39,669 bases of DNA from Campylobacteraceae bacterium. GTDB lineage: Bacteria; Campylobacterota; Campylobacteria; Campylobacterales; Sulfurovaceae. The stretch's first letter is position 1; the number at the start of each line of letters is the position of its first letter. The stretch is from NCBI GenBank assembly GCA_027038295.1, contig JALVXD010000151.1, positions 1 to 39,669 of the forward strand, in the 5' to 3' direction. Below the pieces are notes generated by a model. The model worked only from the letters and a program-made list of their open reading frames with translations, was not told where the DNA came from and ran no database searches. Position numbers and translations under genes: made by a program. This document shows positions 8,499-18,507 of this stretch, one piece after another.

Positions 8499-8557
8499 AT
8501 TAATATCTCCAATAGGATAAAATTTGTCTCATTATATAACTAAAAGGTTAAATTTAA

Positions 8558-9148
8558 ATGAAAATCATTTTGGCAACAGGTAACAAAGGAAAGTTAAGAG
8601 AGTTTACTCAGATGTGTGATACTGAAGTGATTGCTTTTTCAGAGATATTAGGTACGTTAGATATTGTAGAGGATGCAGATACTTTTAAAGGTAATGCTTT
8701 GATTAAAGCTCGTACTATTTATGAAAAGTTAGAGAGCGAAGATTATATTGTCATTTCAGATGACAGTGGTATTTCAGTTCCTCTGCTTGGTGGAGTTCCT
8801 GGAATTTATTCAGCCCGTTATGCAGGTGAGGGGGCAAGTGATAAAGAGAATCTTTATAAACTGGTAGAAGCAGTAAAAGAGCAAGGAGTAGAGAAGACAA
8901 AAGCGTACTATACAGCAGCTATAGCAATAGTAAGTAAATATGGAGAGTATGTAGTTCATGGTTGGATGCATGGAGATGTGCTTTCTACTACAAAAGGGGA
9001 AAAAGGTTTTGGATATGACCCCATGTTTGTTCCAGCTGGTTATGATTTAACATTAGGAGAGTTAAATGATGATGTAAAAAAATCTATTTCTCATAGAGCA
9101 AAAGCTTTGGTATTGGCAAAGCCCATTATTAAAATGATGCAGAGGTAA
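8558..9148 (+). CDS. rdgB: Non-canonical purine NTP pyrophosphatase (RdgB/HAM1 family)
   Basis: At 196 residues the protein has the normal family length and all main motifs: [10 protein letters not shown] at the N terminus, the DDSGISVP metal-binding region near 68, the ARYAGE loop, [11 protein letters not shown] (nucleobase pocket) and SHRAKAL near the end. It hydrolyses ITP, dITP and XTP to the monophosphates, keeping deaminated purines out of DNA and RNA. The start has AAAAGG upstream. It faces away from the MFS gene, and the 183-base gap after it separates it from ciaB. Confidence 0.95.
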   Translation: MKIILATGNKGKLREFTQMCDTEVIAFSEILGTLDIVEDADTFKGNALIKARTIYEKLESEDYIVISDDSGISVPLLGGVPGIYSARYAGEGASDKENLYKLVEAVKEQGVEKTKAYYTAAIAIVSKYGEYVVHGWMHGDVLSTTKGEKGFGYDPMFVPAGYDLTLGELNDDVKKSISHRAKALVLAKPIIKMMQR

Positions 9149-9331
9149 GATAATAATAATTATTAAAGATTATTAACTTCTATCGTAAAATAGATTAATT
9201 ATGTTTAGAGTAATACAATAAAACATACACAGAACAATTTTTCTTCTTGATTCATTGGAGTTTGATTTTGTATTAATGCTTTTTTTAGTAGAATGGTTCA
9301 TATTTAGAAATATTTGAAGGACTTTTTTAAA

Positions 9332-11164
9332 ATGAAAAAACAATTTATGCAAGATTTACAGAAGATATATGATGAACTTCAAACACGACAAGAATCACTT
9401 AATGAATACTATAAACTCTTAGAGGGTGAACACCCACAAGCTAAAGTATTGGTAGAAAATTTTTTAAGTAAGATGTTACTTCCTGTCAATAGTGATACTA
9501 CAATGGCAGCGTTGACACGACTTATTAATTTACGTGAAGATGCTTTGGAGCAGGTACTTCAAAAAGAGGGCTTCTCTGAAGATGAGATTATTGAGAAAAA
9601 AGAAGAAGCGTATCTTTTTGCAAAAGAGATGCATTTGTCACGACATGAGTATTTGATAGCTTGGATTAAATCTGAAAATTTGTTAACGCCTTTCTATCGT
9701 ACACTTATAGAGAGCGTTCATTATATTGGTGAGTCTATGAGCCAGTGGCAGTCTGCTTGGACGGCTAAGATAATTAATGGTGTTAATCGTGATTTACTTG
9801 TGGAACATAATGGTGATGAACAAGCTGTTTTTGAAATGTTACAAACTAAAAGTCTTTTAGACTTAGCACCAAATGGTGAAGTAGGTGATAGATGTTATTC
9901 TGTTTTGATGAAAAATGAAAAGGGTGAGTATCGTTCGGTGGCTTATAGTGATGCTTTTCCTAAAGAAGTCTCTTCATTGGTTTCTACTATTGAAGATTGT
10001 ATAGAAAACTTGTCATTGGAGAAAGATGAAGTTTTTCATCAAAAAACAGAATGGATTGCTTATTTTGTGGCACTTAAAAAAGCATTTGCTGCTAATGAAC
10101 CTAAAAAGCTTATAGGGCTTTGGGCAAATGTAGATAGATCATGGATGAAAATAACCACACCATTGCAAGTGGGTCACCCATTGGAGTACTATGAAGACCA
10201 CTTTAGAAAAGCTGTTGCTTTAGAGTGGGATTTACGTATTGTTAACCCTGAACTTCAAAGTGGCTCAATGACCAGAGAAAATATTAAAAAATTCTCTGCT
10301 AAGTTAGCAAATAAGATAGATGGTGAAGTTAGGGGAACCATAGAAAAAAATGCCATGCAGGTAGATGAGACTCAACTCTACATAGGTAAACCAATGCTCT
10401 ATTATGGTGCAGAGCTCAACGGTCTATTTTCAGCACAGGTTGTACCTAATGATGAGCAGGTTTCCTCTGAGTTGGGTAAAAAAATCTTTGCTTATGCAGA
10501 TTTTGTAATGGAAGGTCAGAAAGCCAAACCTATTATGCAACTCTCAGTTGAGACCATGGGACTAGATTTTGTTAAAGAGAAAAGAGCCTTAGCTGAAAAT
10601 AACCCAAAGCTGTGGCAAGAGATATATGATGCTTCAACCATTGGTCATGAGTTTGGGCATATCTTATGGATAGATGGTGATACTGAAATGGCTATGAATG
10701 AAACAGGACAGTTTAAAAATATAGAAGAGTTTAAAGCCACTTCTGGTGGACTTATGGCATTTTTTGAGAATGAGAGAGAAGCGCTTAAAAAACATATAGT
10801 AGATGACTTGGTCTCTCGTGCAGTTGGTCTTATGGCGTGGCGTGAAGTAGGGGAGGTTCTACCTTATTATTGTGAAGGTCTGATTCACCTAGATATTCTG
10901 TTTGGTTCAGGAGTTATTACTTATGATAAAGAGATAAAGATAGACTATAGTCAATATGATGTTATGAAAGAGCGATACCAAGAGGTATACAGAGCCTTAG
11001 CACAACACTATATAGATAAAAAAGATGCTTCTGATTATTTGGAACAGTATGCTAAAAAGGCATCAGGGGTGTACTTGCCTGTAGACACTACGATTTTAAA
11101 TTTTGTTGAGGCTTATTATAAAAGATATAAAGAGATAGGTCAACAAGTTTGGCAAGTTTCGTAG
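9332..11164 (+). CDS. ciaB: CiaB-family protein with a HEFGH metallopeptidase-like motif
   Basis: The 610-residue product resembles Campylobacter invasion antigen B in length and in its N-terminal part (LINLREDALEQVLQK near 65-79). In Campylobacter, CiaB is described as a secreted effector needed for host-cell invasion, but homologues occur in free-living relatives. The sequence shows HEFGH at 439-443 and, 22 residues later, IEEFKAT with Glu465-Glu466. This arrangement resembles gluzincin zinc peptidases (M3-, M32- or M49-like), which are also large all-helical proteins. No signal peptide is seen. The ATG at 9332 is preferred over an upstream TTG (9314) because AAGGA at 9317-9321 fits as its ribosome binding site. 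Family membership is fairly sure; peptidase activity is inferred. Confidence 0.85.
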   Translation: MKKQFMQDLQKIYDELQTRQESLNEYYKLLEGEHPQAKVLVENFLSKMLLPVNSDTTMAALTRLINLREDALEQVLQKEGFSEDEIIEKKEEAYLFAKEMHLSRHEYLIAWIKSENLLTPFYRTLIESVHYIGESMSQWQSAWTAKIINGVNRDLLVEHNGDEQAVFEMLQTKSLLDLAPNGEVGDRCYSVLMKNEKGEYRSVAYSDAFPKEVSSLVSTIEDCIENLSLEKDEVFHQKTEWIAYFVALKKAFAANEPKKLIGLWANVDRSWMKITTPLQVGHPLEYYEDHFRKAVALEWDLRIVNPELQSGSMTRENIKKFSAKLANKIDGEVRGTIEKNAMQVDETQLYIGKPMLYYGAELNGLFSAQVVPNDEQVSSELGKKIFAYADFVMEGQKAKPIMQLSVETMGLDFVKEKRALAENNPKLWQEIYDASTIGHEFGHILWIDGDTEMAMNETGQFKNIEEFKATSGGLMAFFENEREALKKHIVDDLVSRAVGLMAWREVGEVLPYYCEGLIHLDILFGSGVITYDKEIKIDYSQYDVMKERYQEVYRALAQHYIDKKDASDYLEQYAKKASGVYLPVDTTILNFVEAYYKRYKEIGQQVWQVS

Positions 11165-11184
11165 GTTCGGTAACACCAAACATT
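11161..11184 (+). repeat. Short GTAGGTTYG hairpin repeat (copy 2)
   Basis: GTAGGTTCGGT-AAC-ACCAAAC, followed by ATTAAAT, starts one base before the ciaB stop codon. GTTCGGT and ACCAAAC pair with one mismatch. The copy after carA (19622-19645) has the same head and ATTRAAT tail, and a related head occurs before tkt. Confidence 0.45.
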
Positions 11185-11223
11185 AAATATGTAAGTATAA
11201 TTAAAAAAATAAAAAGGTGAACA

Positions 11224-11910
11224 ATGAGTAAATTATTAGATATAAATATAAATGAGCAGTTAATTGAAAGATTAAACCAGTTTGATATGAAATTGGAAAA
11301 GATGGAAGATTACTATTTTGTAGATGGTCTTTTCCCTGGAATTACTGCACAAGCATTTGAGATGGAACGTTTTGAGGACTCAGTTGTGGTACAACTGGAT
11401 ATTCATATTTTGTTACCTGAACAAACTTTTACAGAGTCTTTTGTATCACACTCTGCAACAGTAGAAGACGGGATTGCGTCAGCATTTGAGCAGTTTGAGG
11501 TAAATGTACTGCACACACTTATTATGGCATTTTGGGATAAAGCTAAAAAAGTAGAGAATGGTGTGGGTACAGATACTTGGGAGATTAATGGTCACCGATG
11601 GCAAGCTGTTATTAGCAACTATGGGTATAGAGGAGACGAGCCTTTAGATGAAATTATTGATGATTCGGACTCTATGTTTTTAGAGGTTGAAAAAGCCATT
11701 AAAGCACTTCCTTTAGATAAAGATATCTATGCTGTTCGTTCTGTCTATACGAATGTAGGTGATGGTAGAAGAGTAACAGAAGCACTTATAAATAATGAAG
11801 AGTTTCCAGAGCTAGAGAATGCCATATCTAAACTTAAGTGGAAACATAGTGATGGTTACTACTCTGTACGAAATTTTGTATTGATTATGAAATTGAGTGA
11901 AAAGATTTAA
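11224..11910 (+). CDS. Uncharacterised protein, possibly DUF6348-like
   Basis: This 228-residue soluble protein has no signal peptide. It contains a beta-strand pattern SVVVQLDIHILLPEQ, then AFEQFEVNVLHTLIMAFWDK, which resembles the AFENF...LHVLLAA segment I associate with DUF6348 proteins. A WEINGHRWQAVISNYGYRG segment and a basic C-terminal region follow. Function is unknown for that family. It has a good ribosome binding site (AAAAGGTGA) and lies 59 bases after ciaB on the same strand, so it may be co-transcribed with it. The family link is from memory of a motif and is tentative. Confidence 0.7.
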   Translation: MSKLLDININEQLIERLNQFDMKLEKMEDYYFVDGLFPGITAQAFEMERFEDSVVVQLDIHILLPEQTFTESFVSHSATVEDGIASAFEQFEVNVLHTLIMAFWDKAKKVENGVGTDTWEINGHRWQAVISNYGYRGDEPLDEIIDDSDSMFLEVEKAIKALPLDKDIYAVRSVYTNVGDGRRVTEALINNEEFPELENAISKLKWKHSDGYYSVRNFVLIMKLSEKI

Positions 11911-11994
11911 TTATTTATTTTAATTGTCATATTTTAAAACATTTTTAAACATTTTTTAGTTATTATTAATAAAATACAATAGAAATGAGACTCT

Positions 11995-12636
11995 ATGGCA
12001 GTTGAAAATTATATTCATGATATACTTGATAGTCCTACTTATGTATTTGACCAAATTATAGGTAAGATTATTGGGAATAACATAAAACATGCAAAAATTG
12101 AACTAAAGCGTCAATCGACAGATGTTGATGTGGTTTTGTTTGAAGCAATAAAGTCAATACTGAAAGATTTAAGAGAAGAAGAGGGTGTCATTAGTCGTTT
12201 TCTTTATAGCAAATTTGGAATAGAGCTACGTAAAAATAAGCGAAGAGAACAACTTATTTATTTAGGTAGTCAACTAAAAACACAACATGCTAAAGTAAAA
12301 TCTGAACTCTTTAGACTCTATAGACAAAAAGAGAGAGTTTCGTTAAGTGTAGTAGATTTAAAACGACTCTCCGAAGGCTTTAAAGGAAAACGGTTCTATT
12401 TTAAAGATAAAAAAAGTTTAAATAAAAGTAAATTTTACATGAAAGAGATAGGAATAAAAATAGAAAATCTAAAAGAGTGTGAACTTCTTTTAAGCTCTAA
12501 GCATAATAATTTAAGTGAAACTGAAAAAATGTATGACTCTATGTTAAAGAAGATACCTCGTTATCATCAGTTACAAGAGGAGAATCATCTGCTTTTGATT
12601 TCTCCTGCCAAGCCACATTCAAGTAAGAAGAAGTAA
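11995..12636 (+). CDS. Hypothetical coiled-coil protein, 213 aa
   Basis: I do not recognise this family. The protein is soluble, basic (many Lys and Arg) and predicted largely helical. Residues about 75-110 and 140-180 have heptad-like spacing of Leu/Ile/Met, suggesting coiled coils. The N terminus (ENYIHDILDSPTYVFDQIIGKIIG) could be an amphipathic helix. The ribosome binding site is weak (GAG only). It ends inside the terminator hairpin shared with the convergent PAS gene. A 84-base AT-rich gap separates it from the gene before. Confidence 0.6.
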   Translation: MAVENYIHDILDSPTYVFDQIIGKIIGNNIKHAKIELKRQSTDVDVVLFEAIKSILKDLREEEGVISRFLYSKFGIELRKNKRREQLIYLGSQLKTQHAKVKSELFRLYRQKERVSLSVVDLKRLSEGFKGKRFYFKDKKSLNKSKFYMKEIGIKIENLKECELLLSSKHNNLSETEKMYDSMLKKIPRYHQLQEENHLLLISPAKPHSSKKK

Positions 12637-12650
12637 CTTAACTTCTTCTT
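12625..12650. terminator. Bidirectional terminator between convergent genes
   Basis: AAGAAGAAGT (12625-12634) and ACTTCTTCTT (12641-12650) form a perfect 10-bp stem with a 6-base loop. TTATATTTTT follows on the plus side. The stem overlaps the last codons of the coiled-coil gene and touches the end of the PAS gene. Confidence 0.8.
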
Positions 12651-13244
12651 TTATATTTTTATTTTCTTTCTTCTCTTCTTTTTTGTTCCTGTAAAGGCAT
12701 GTTTTACAAAATCACAAAGACATCTAAATTCTCTATGTTTAATGAGTTGTTCCATGTATTGGCTGTAGTTTACTCCTTCTTCCTCTAAGAAAGCATGTAG
12801 ATATTTTAGTGCTGAGTCCATATCATGGTCTTTTTCAATCTCTAACATCATATCATAGATGGGTTCCATTTTTTCGATAACATGGTCAGGAGCTTGTTTC
12901 CCATAGGCAACATAAGAGATAATGTTGTTGTCTGCATCTTTTTGAACTTTCCAATTTATTAAAGTCCAGTAGTAGTGTCCATCATTTGTTTTGTTTTTAA
13001 GAACAGCTTGAATGGGTAGACCTTGTTCAATAATAGACCATATGATTTTAAATATAGTCTTTGGCATATCGGGGTGTCTAACAATATTGTGTGGTTTATG
13101 TATACACGAAGAGCCTTGAAATCCATTTACTTCTGCAAATGTTGGGTTATGATAGATAATATTACCTTCTAAATCGGTTCTACTGATAGTGATTTGTTGT
13201 GCTGCACATCTAATTTCATTAGTTTTTTTATCTGTTGTACTCAT
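12651..13244 (-). CDS. Stand-alone PAS-domain protein (Aer/CetB-like)
   Basis: The 197-residue protein has one PAS domain (about residues 15-125) with the sequence signature of the Aer/CetB group: GNIIYHNPTFAEVNGF, the HNIVRHPDMP motif and GHYYWTLINWKV. These PAS domains usually hold FAD and report redox or energy state to a chemotaxis signalling protein. There is no membrane segment, HAMP or signalling domain, so, like CetB, it would need a partner elsewhere. The C-terminal third is helical and ends in a strongly basic stretch (TKKKRRKKIKI). Cofactor binding is inferred from the family. Confidence 0.85.
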   Translation of the reverse strand: MSTTDKKTNEIRCAAQQITISRTDLEGNIIYHNPTFAEVNGFQGSSCIHKPHNIVRHPDMPKTIFKIIWSIIEQGLPIQAVLKNKTNDGHYYWTLINWKVQKDADNNIISYVAYGKQAPDHVIEKMEPIYDMMLEIEKDHDMDSALKYLHAFLEEEGVNYSQYMEQLIKHREFRCLCDFVKHAFTGTKKKRRKKIKI

Positions 13245-13375
13245 ATGATAATCCTATATATTTTAAATAAAAAAGTTATTTAATTATTATACTTTGTTAA
13301 TAATTATTATATGATTAATTTTTTTTATTTTCCTTTTATAAATAACTAGATGTTTGTTTTTTATAAGATTAGATA

Positions 13376-13545
13376 TAATAGACTTCTTGCATAACCCTAT
13401 AAATGTATATATTCTTTATTGCACATTATCTTTCATTAAATATCCTCTCGACTTAGCTAAGGCTAGGACTTCGAGTATATTTAATAAAATCTAATGCACA
13501 CTAAAGATTATCTACAAAATATAGGGTTATGCAAGAAGTCTAATA
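13376..13545. mobile_element. MITE-like element, 160 bp with 21-bp perfect terminal inverted repeats
   Basis: A 21-bp sequence beginning GACTTCTTGCATAACCC (13381-13401) recurs as its exact reverse complement at 13520-13540. TAATA is found directly outside both ends (13376-13380 and 13541-13545), which looks like a target-site duplication; a shorter TA duplication is also possible. The interior has further paired segments, such as ATTAAATAT/ATATTTAAT, so the whole element folds into one long imperfect hairpin. It encodes no transposase. The ends look like those of DDE-type insertion sequences, but I cannot name the family with certainty. It lies between the divergent PAS and lipoprotein-hydrolase genes, 28 bases before the latter. 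Confidence 0.85.
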
Positions 13546-13568
13546 GAACTTTTATGATAGGAGAAGAT

Positions 13569-14561
13569 ATGTATTTGCTAAAACTTATATTTATAACCTT
13601 AACTATGTTTATGTTGAGTGCTTGTGCTGGAGGTAGTACAGGACAAAAGAACCAAGAAATAGCTCAAAACAGTGATATCGAACCAATGGCTGAAGAAGAG
13701 AGACTCTATGGTGAAGGAGGAGGGCATCCTGTCTCTTATCGTGATGAGGTTGATGGTAAAATGACTACCGTATATTATCCTACAGATATACCAGTAGGGA
13801 CAAAAGTTCCTGTTGTATTTTTTGCATCTGGATATAAGTCTTATGATTCAAAAGATTATGAGTCCCTTTTAACTTTTATTGCAAGTTGTGGTTACTATGT
13901 TATCTATGCAAAACATGCATGGAACAATGTCTTTTCTAATATGGATAAGATACTTGATAATAAAAATGGGATACTTCCTAAACTAGATACCACAAGAATA
14001 GGAGTAGTAGGACACTCTCTTGGTGGTGGCTATAGCTTCAATATTCTTAAACATTTTTCAGATAAGGGGTATGGTATAAATGGTAGATTTATTATGGTAT
14101 TAGAGGGATATTATGCTTATAACCTCACTAAGCAAGAGATGCAAAATCTCCCTTCCAATACCAATGTAGTGATGCAACAATATGGAAAAGGAGGTAATAA
14201 TATTGTAAACAATACTGACCCTCGAATCACACTAACAGAGTTTTATATGCTCGATTCCATACCAAAAAGTCAAAAAGATTGGCAGATAGTAGAGATGGAC
14301 AATGCAGACCATCACTATCCAACGGGTAATAGACCCTATAGTCAGATGCAGGGTATTTTAAAACCTTTAGATGCCCTGATGGAATATACATTTAATGGTA
14401 CACTCTCGGCACATGATGTTGCACTAGAAGTAGGAAGTGATGACCCTTATGCAGAGGGTAATGGTATACAAGTCGTCAATCCTATAGATACTTATGATAC
14501 TAAGTGTGATTATGATATTTTAGCTATAGACTATTGTGATATGGAGCAATGGTACGATTAA
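13569..14561 (+). CDS. Lipoprotein with alpha/beta-hydrolase domain
   Basis: The 330-residue protein begins with a lipoprotein signal: hydrophobic helix followed by LSAC with Cys19 as the lipidated residue. After a short acidic linker comes an alpha/beta-hydrolase fold of the dienelactone hydrolase / PET-hydrolase-like type: VPVVFFASGYKS as the oxyanion strand, GHSLGG at 148-153 with Ser150 as the nucleophile, and a late NADHHYP that may supply the catalytic His. The substrate is unknown; an ester is expected. I chose the ATG at 13569, which has AGGAG just upstream. The frame runs further up but into the MITE. Confidence 0.82.
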   Translation: MYLLKLIFITLTMFMLSACAGGSTGQKNQEIAQNSDIEPMAEEERLYGEGGGHPVSYRDEVDGKMTTVYYPTDIPVGTKVPVVFFASGYKSYDSKDYESLLTFIASCGYYVIYAKHAWNNVFSNMDKILDNKNGILPKLDTTRIGVVGHSLGGGYSFNILKHFSDKGYGINGRFIMVLEGYYAYNLTKQEMQNLPSNTNVVMQQYGKGGNNIVNNTDPRITLTEFYMLDSIPKSQKDWQIVEMDNADHHYPTGNRPYSQMQGILKPLDALMEYTFNGTLSAHDVALEVGSDDPYAEGNGIQVVNPIDTYDTKCDYDILAIDYCDMEQWYD

Positions 14562-14716
14562 GAATAAAATAAAGTTTAATTGGGAGATGAAATATTAGAA
14601 TATGATATTTTTTTTAAAAAGGACTTCACCCTCGCCTAAACACAATTTTGATATAATCCCGAGAATTTTGTAATAATTAAATTATGAACTTCTCAATATA
14701 TTTATCGAGGAAGATG

Positions 14717-15823
14717 ATGCTACTTTTTACCCCTGGACCAACTCCTGTACCTGAGTCTGTACGACAAGCGATGGCTACACCTACATTACACCATAGAACA
14801 CCTGAATTTGAAGAAATTTTTAAAGAGGCAAGAGAGCGTCTTTTGAAACTTTTTGGTATGGATGAGTGTGTGATGTTGGCAAGTTCTGGAACGGGTGCTA
14901 TGCAAGCGTGTGTTCTTAACCTTTGTAAAAACAAAGCGCTAACTGTGAATGCAGGTAAATTTGGTGAGCGTTTTGGAAAGATTGTTACAGCCATGGGAAA
15001 AGAGTTGGTTGAACTCAAATATGAGTGGAATACTCCAGCCTCTTTGGACGATGTAAAAGAAGCATTGGCTCAAAATAGTGATATAGATGCTCTTTTTATT
15101 CAAGTGAGTGAGAGTGCAGGGGGACTTAGACACCCTGTAGAGGAGATAGCTGCTTATGTTAAGTCAATAGACTCTGACATTATGGTGGTTGCCGATGGTA
15201 TTACAGCTGTAGGTGTTGAGAAGATAGATACAACAAACATAGATGCCTTGGTAGCAGGAAGTCAAAAAGCTTTAATGCTCCCTCCTGGTTTAGCAATGAT
15301 TGGACTAAGTTCTGCAGCCGTAGAACGCATAGGTGAGGGTGTTGACTACTACTTTAATTTGGCATCAGAGATTAAGAAGCAACAGCAAAATACTACAGCT
15401 TATACTGCGCCAACAACATTGATTATTGGACTCAATGCAATTTTTGATGAGATTGACAAAGAGGGGTTAGATACTCTTTATAAAAATACAGCAAAAAGAG
15501 CCGAGGCAACACAAGCTGCTTTAGAGGCTATTGGGTTAACTATCTATCCAAGAACTCCAGCTAAGTCGATGTCTACGGTTATAGATGCTGATGCAGAAGC
15601 AATTAGAAAACTGCTTAAGACAAAATATAAAGTAAATATGGCAGGTGGGCAAGACCATTTAAAAGGAAAAATTTTCCGTATCAATCAAATGGGGCTTATT
15701 GCTGTGCATGAGTCTGTATGGGTAGTAAATGCTATAGAAATGGCATTGGCAGAGTTGGGTCGTAGGGACTTTGATGGAACAGCAAGTAAGACTTTTAACG
15801 AAGTCTATTTTAAAGAGAATTAG
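14717..15823 (+). CDS. Class V aminotransferase (alanine/serine-glyoxylate type)
   Basis: The protein of about 368 residues has the fold-type I PLP pattern of class V aminotransferases: LLFTPGPTPVPESV at the start, SSGTGAMQA (cofactor phosphate binding), the VVADGITAVG aspartate that holds the pyridine nitrogen, and GSQKALMLPPG, whose Lys forms the Schiff base. Related enzymes transfer amino groups from Ser or Ala to glyoxylate, or serve as phosphoserine-type aminotransferases; the donor is not decided here. Two ATGs (14714, 14717) follow GAGGAAG; the second gives the usual MLLFTPGP start. It is the first gene of a five-gene rightward operon. Confidence 0.88.
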   Translation: MLLFTPGPTPVPESVRQAMATPTLHHRTPEFEEIFKEARERLLKLFGMDECVMLASSGTGAMQACVLNLCKNKALTVNAGKFGERFGKIVTAMGKELVELKYEWNTPASLDDVKEALAQNSDIDALFIQVSESAGGLRHPVEEIAAYVKSIDSDIMVVADGITAVGVEKIDTTNIDALVAGSQKALMLPPGLAMIGLSSAAVERIGEGVDYYFNLASEIKKQQQNTTAYTAPTTLIIGLNAIFDEIDKEGLDTLYKNTAKRAEATQAALEAIGLTIYPRTPAKSMSTVIDADAEAIRKLLKTKYKVNMAGGQDHLKGKIFRINQMGLIAVHESVWVVNAIEMALAELGRRDFDGTASKTFNEVYFKEN

Positions 15824-16687
15824 ATGATATTTGAACATGAAATACCAAGTAAAAGCAAACTCTATTTTGGAGAGTGTGCAAAGATAAAACGTCAACTAGA
15901 GGCAACTTCTGCTGAGACACTTGAACAGAATGGTTTTGAGGAGATTGTGACACCACTTTTCTCTTATCATCAACATGCATCTTTTGAAGATGAGACAGAA
16001 CTTCTTCATCTTCATGATGAGCATAATGATACTGTAACGCTTAGAGCTGACTCTACTGCTGATGTAGTGCGTATTGTTACTAAAAGAATAGGGCGTACTA
16101 CTGAGTCTAAAAAGTGGTTTTACATTCAACCAGCTGTCTCTTTTCCGACCGTTGAGCAGTATCAAGTAGGTGCAGAAATTTTAGATGGTTCATTTGATGA
16201 GGTGGTAAATACAGCAACAAATTTGGTTGAAAAACTAGAGATTGATGCTCTGTTACAGATATCTAACATGAGAATTCCACTTCTTTTAAATGAGAAGTAT
16301 GGTGTAGATTTAAAACTTTTTTCTGATACCAATGTAGAAGCAATTTTAGCATTAGAGTTTCCATGGATTTCAAAGCTAGTTAAACTTCATACTGTAGAAG
16401 ATTTAAATGATTTAGAGGGCATTCCTGCTGATATTCAAGCTGAACTTATGTTAATGAAAGAGGCTGTAGATAAGATATCCTATGGCTCTGTTATTGTTGC
16501 CCCTTTGTATTATGCAAAGATGAGATATTATGGTTCATTGACATTTAGAATGTTCCATGAAAATGAGCTTTTAGTTCATGGTGGAGTTTACAGTATAGAA
16601 GAGGTCAATGCAGCAGGTTTCGCGTTGTATACAGATGCGTGTATTAATCAAAAAATGAAAAATATAGATATAAATAATAAAGGTTAG
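15824..16687 (+). CDS. hisZ: HisZ-like ATP phosphoribosyltransferase regulatory subunit
   Basis: The 287-residue protein resembles the catalytic core of histidyl-tRNA synthetase without the anticodon-binding domain, as HisZ does. Motif 2-like LRADSTADVVRIV, the WFYIQPAVSFPTVEQYQVGAEILDG segment and a late GGVYSIEEVNAAGFALY stretch are visible. HisZ pairs with the short form of HisG and gives it histidine feedback control in the first step of histidine synthesis. HisG is not in this window. Its ATG directly follows the stop codon of the aminotransferase, and purA starts 5 bases after its end, so the three are translated from one message. Assignment rests on family resemblance. Confidence 0.8.
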   Translation: MIFEHEIPSKSKLYFGECAKIKRQLEATSAETLEQNGFEEIVTPLFSYHQHASFEDETELLHLHDEHNDTVTLRADSTADVVRIVTKRIGRTTESKKWFYIQPAVSFPTVEQYQVGAEILDGSFDEVVNTATNLVEKLEIDALLQISNMRIPLLLNEKYGVDLKLFSDTNVEAILALEFPWISKLVKLHTVEDLNDLEGIPADIQAELMLMKEAVDKISYGSVIVAPLYYAKMRYYGSLTFRMFHENELLVHGGVYSIEEVNAAGFALYTDACINQKMKNIDINNKG

Positions 16688-16692
16688 AGTAG

Positions 16693-17946
<1,254 letters not shown>

Positions 17947-17955
17947 GGAGTTAAT

Positions 17956-18507
17956 ATGAGACTAAAAGCAAAACAGACAGGTTATGTAGCTGCTAAGATA
18001 GGGATTGATTTAGCAAATGCTTCATTTGTTTCTATGCCAAAGGGTAAAGAGGCTGTGGTTCAAGCATGTAAAGCAGTCATAGATGAAAACCTTGAAAAAG
18101 AGAAGAAACTTGATGCTAAAGTTGATGAGATGCTCGATGAAAACTATGATGAGATAGAGATTCAACAGGTCAAAGAGCGTGAACTTTTCTTTATGATTAA
18201 AAAGCGTTTGGCTCCTGAATTTGGTGTAATTATGAACTATGATGACCGTTATAACGATGTTTCACATACTATTTTGGATGAACTTTATGAAAACTATTTG
18301 TTGGAATATGAAGTAAATGAGAACCAAGTAAGAAATATAATCTTTAAAGCTTTTAAAGCTTTTTCTGATGCTTATGATAAAATGGATGATACCGTGTATG
18401 AAAAAATCCAAAAGATGGAAAAAGAGTATGTTCCTGGTTCAGTTGAGTATGAGTTGGTCTATGACCGTCTCTATGAAGAAGAGCTAAGAAAAAGAGGAAT
18501 GTTATAA
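17956..18507 (+). CDS. DUF507 family protein
   Basis: The 183-residue, highly charged and helical protein matches the pattern of DUF507 proteins, with MRLKAKQTGYVAAKIGIDLANASFV at the start and two similar helical halves (KERELFFMIKKRLAPEFG and YDRLYEEELRKRGML at the end). No function is established. It is placed between purA and carA as in Campylobacter, and its stop codon overlaps the carA start in a TAATG, which points to translational coupling. Such stable placement suggests a role linked to these genes or to growth in general, but the sequence gives no catalytic motif. Confidence 0.85.
   Translation: MRLKAKQTGYVAAKIGIDLANASFVSMPKGKEAVVQACKAVIDENLEKEKKLDAKVDEMLDENYDEIEIQQVKERELFFMIKKRLAPEFGVIMNYDDRYNDVSHTILDELYENYLLEYEVNENQVRNIIFKAFKAFSDAYDKMDDTVYEKIQKMEKEYVPGSVEYELVYDRLYEEELRKRGML

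Noticed and set aside
9314-9331. TTG start for ciaB, six codons earlier
   Set aside because: The AAGGA ribosome binding site lies inside this extension and fits the ATG at 9332.
13494-13568. Upstream extension of the lipoprotein hydrolase reading frame
   Set aside because: It runs into the MITE and would put extra residues before the lipoprotein signal. The ATG at 13569 has AGGAG before it and gives a normal signal peptide.
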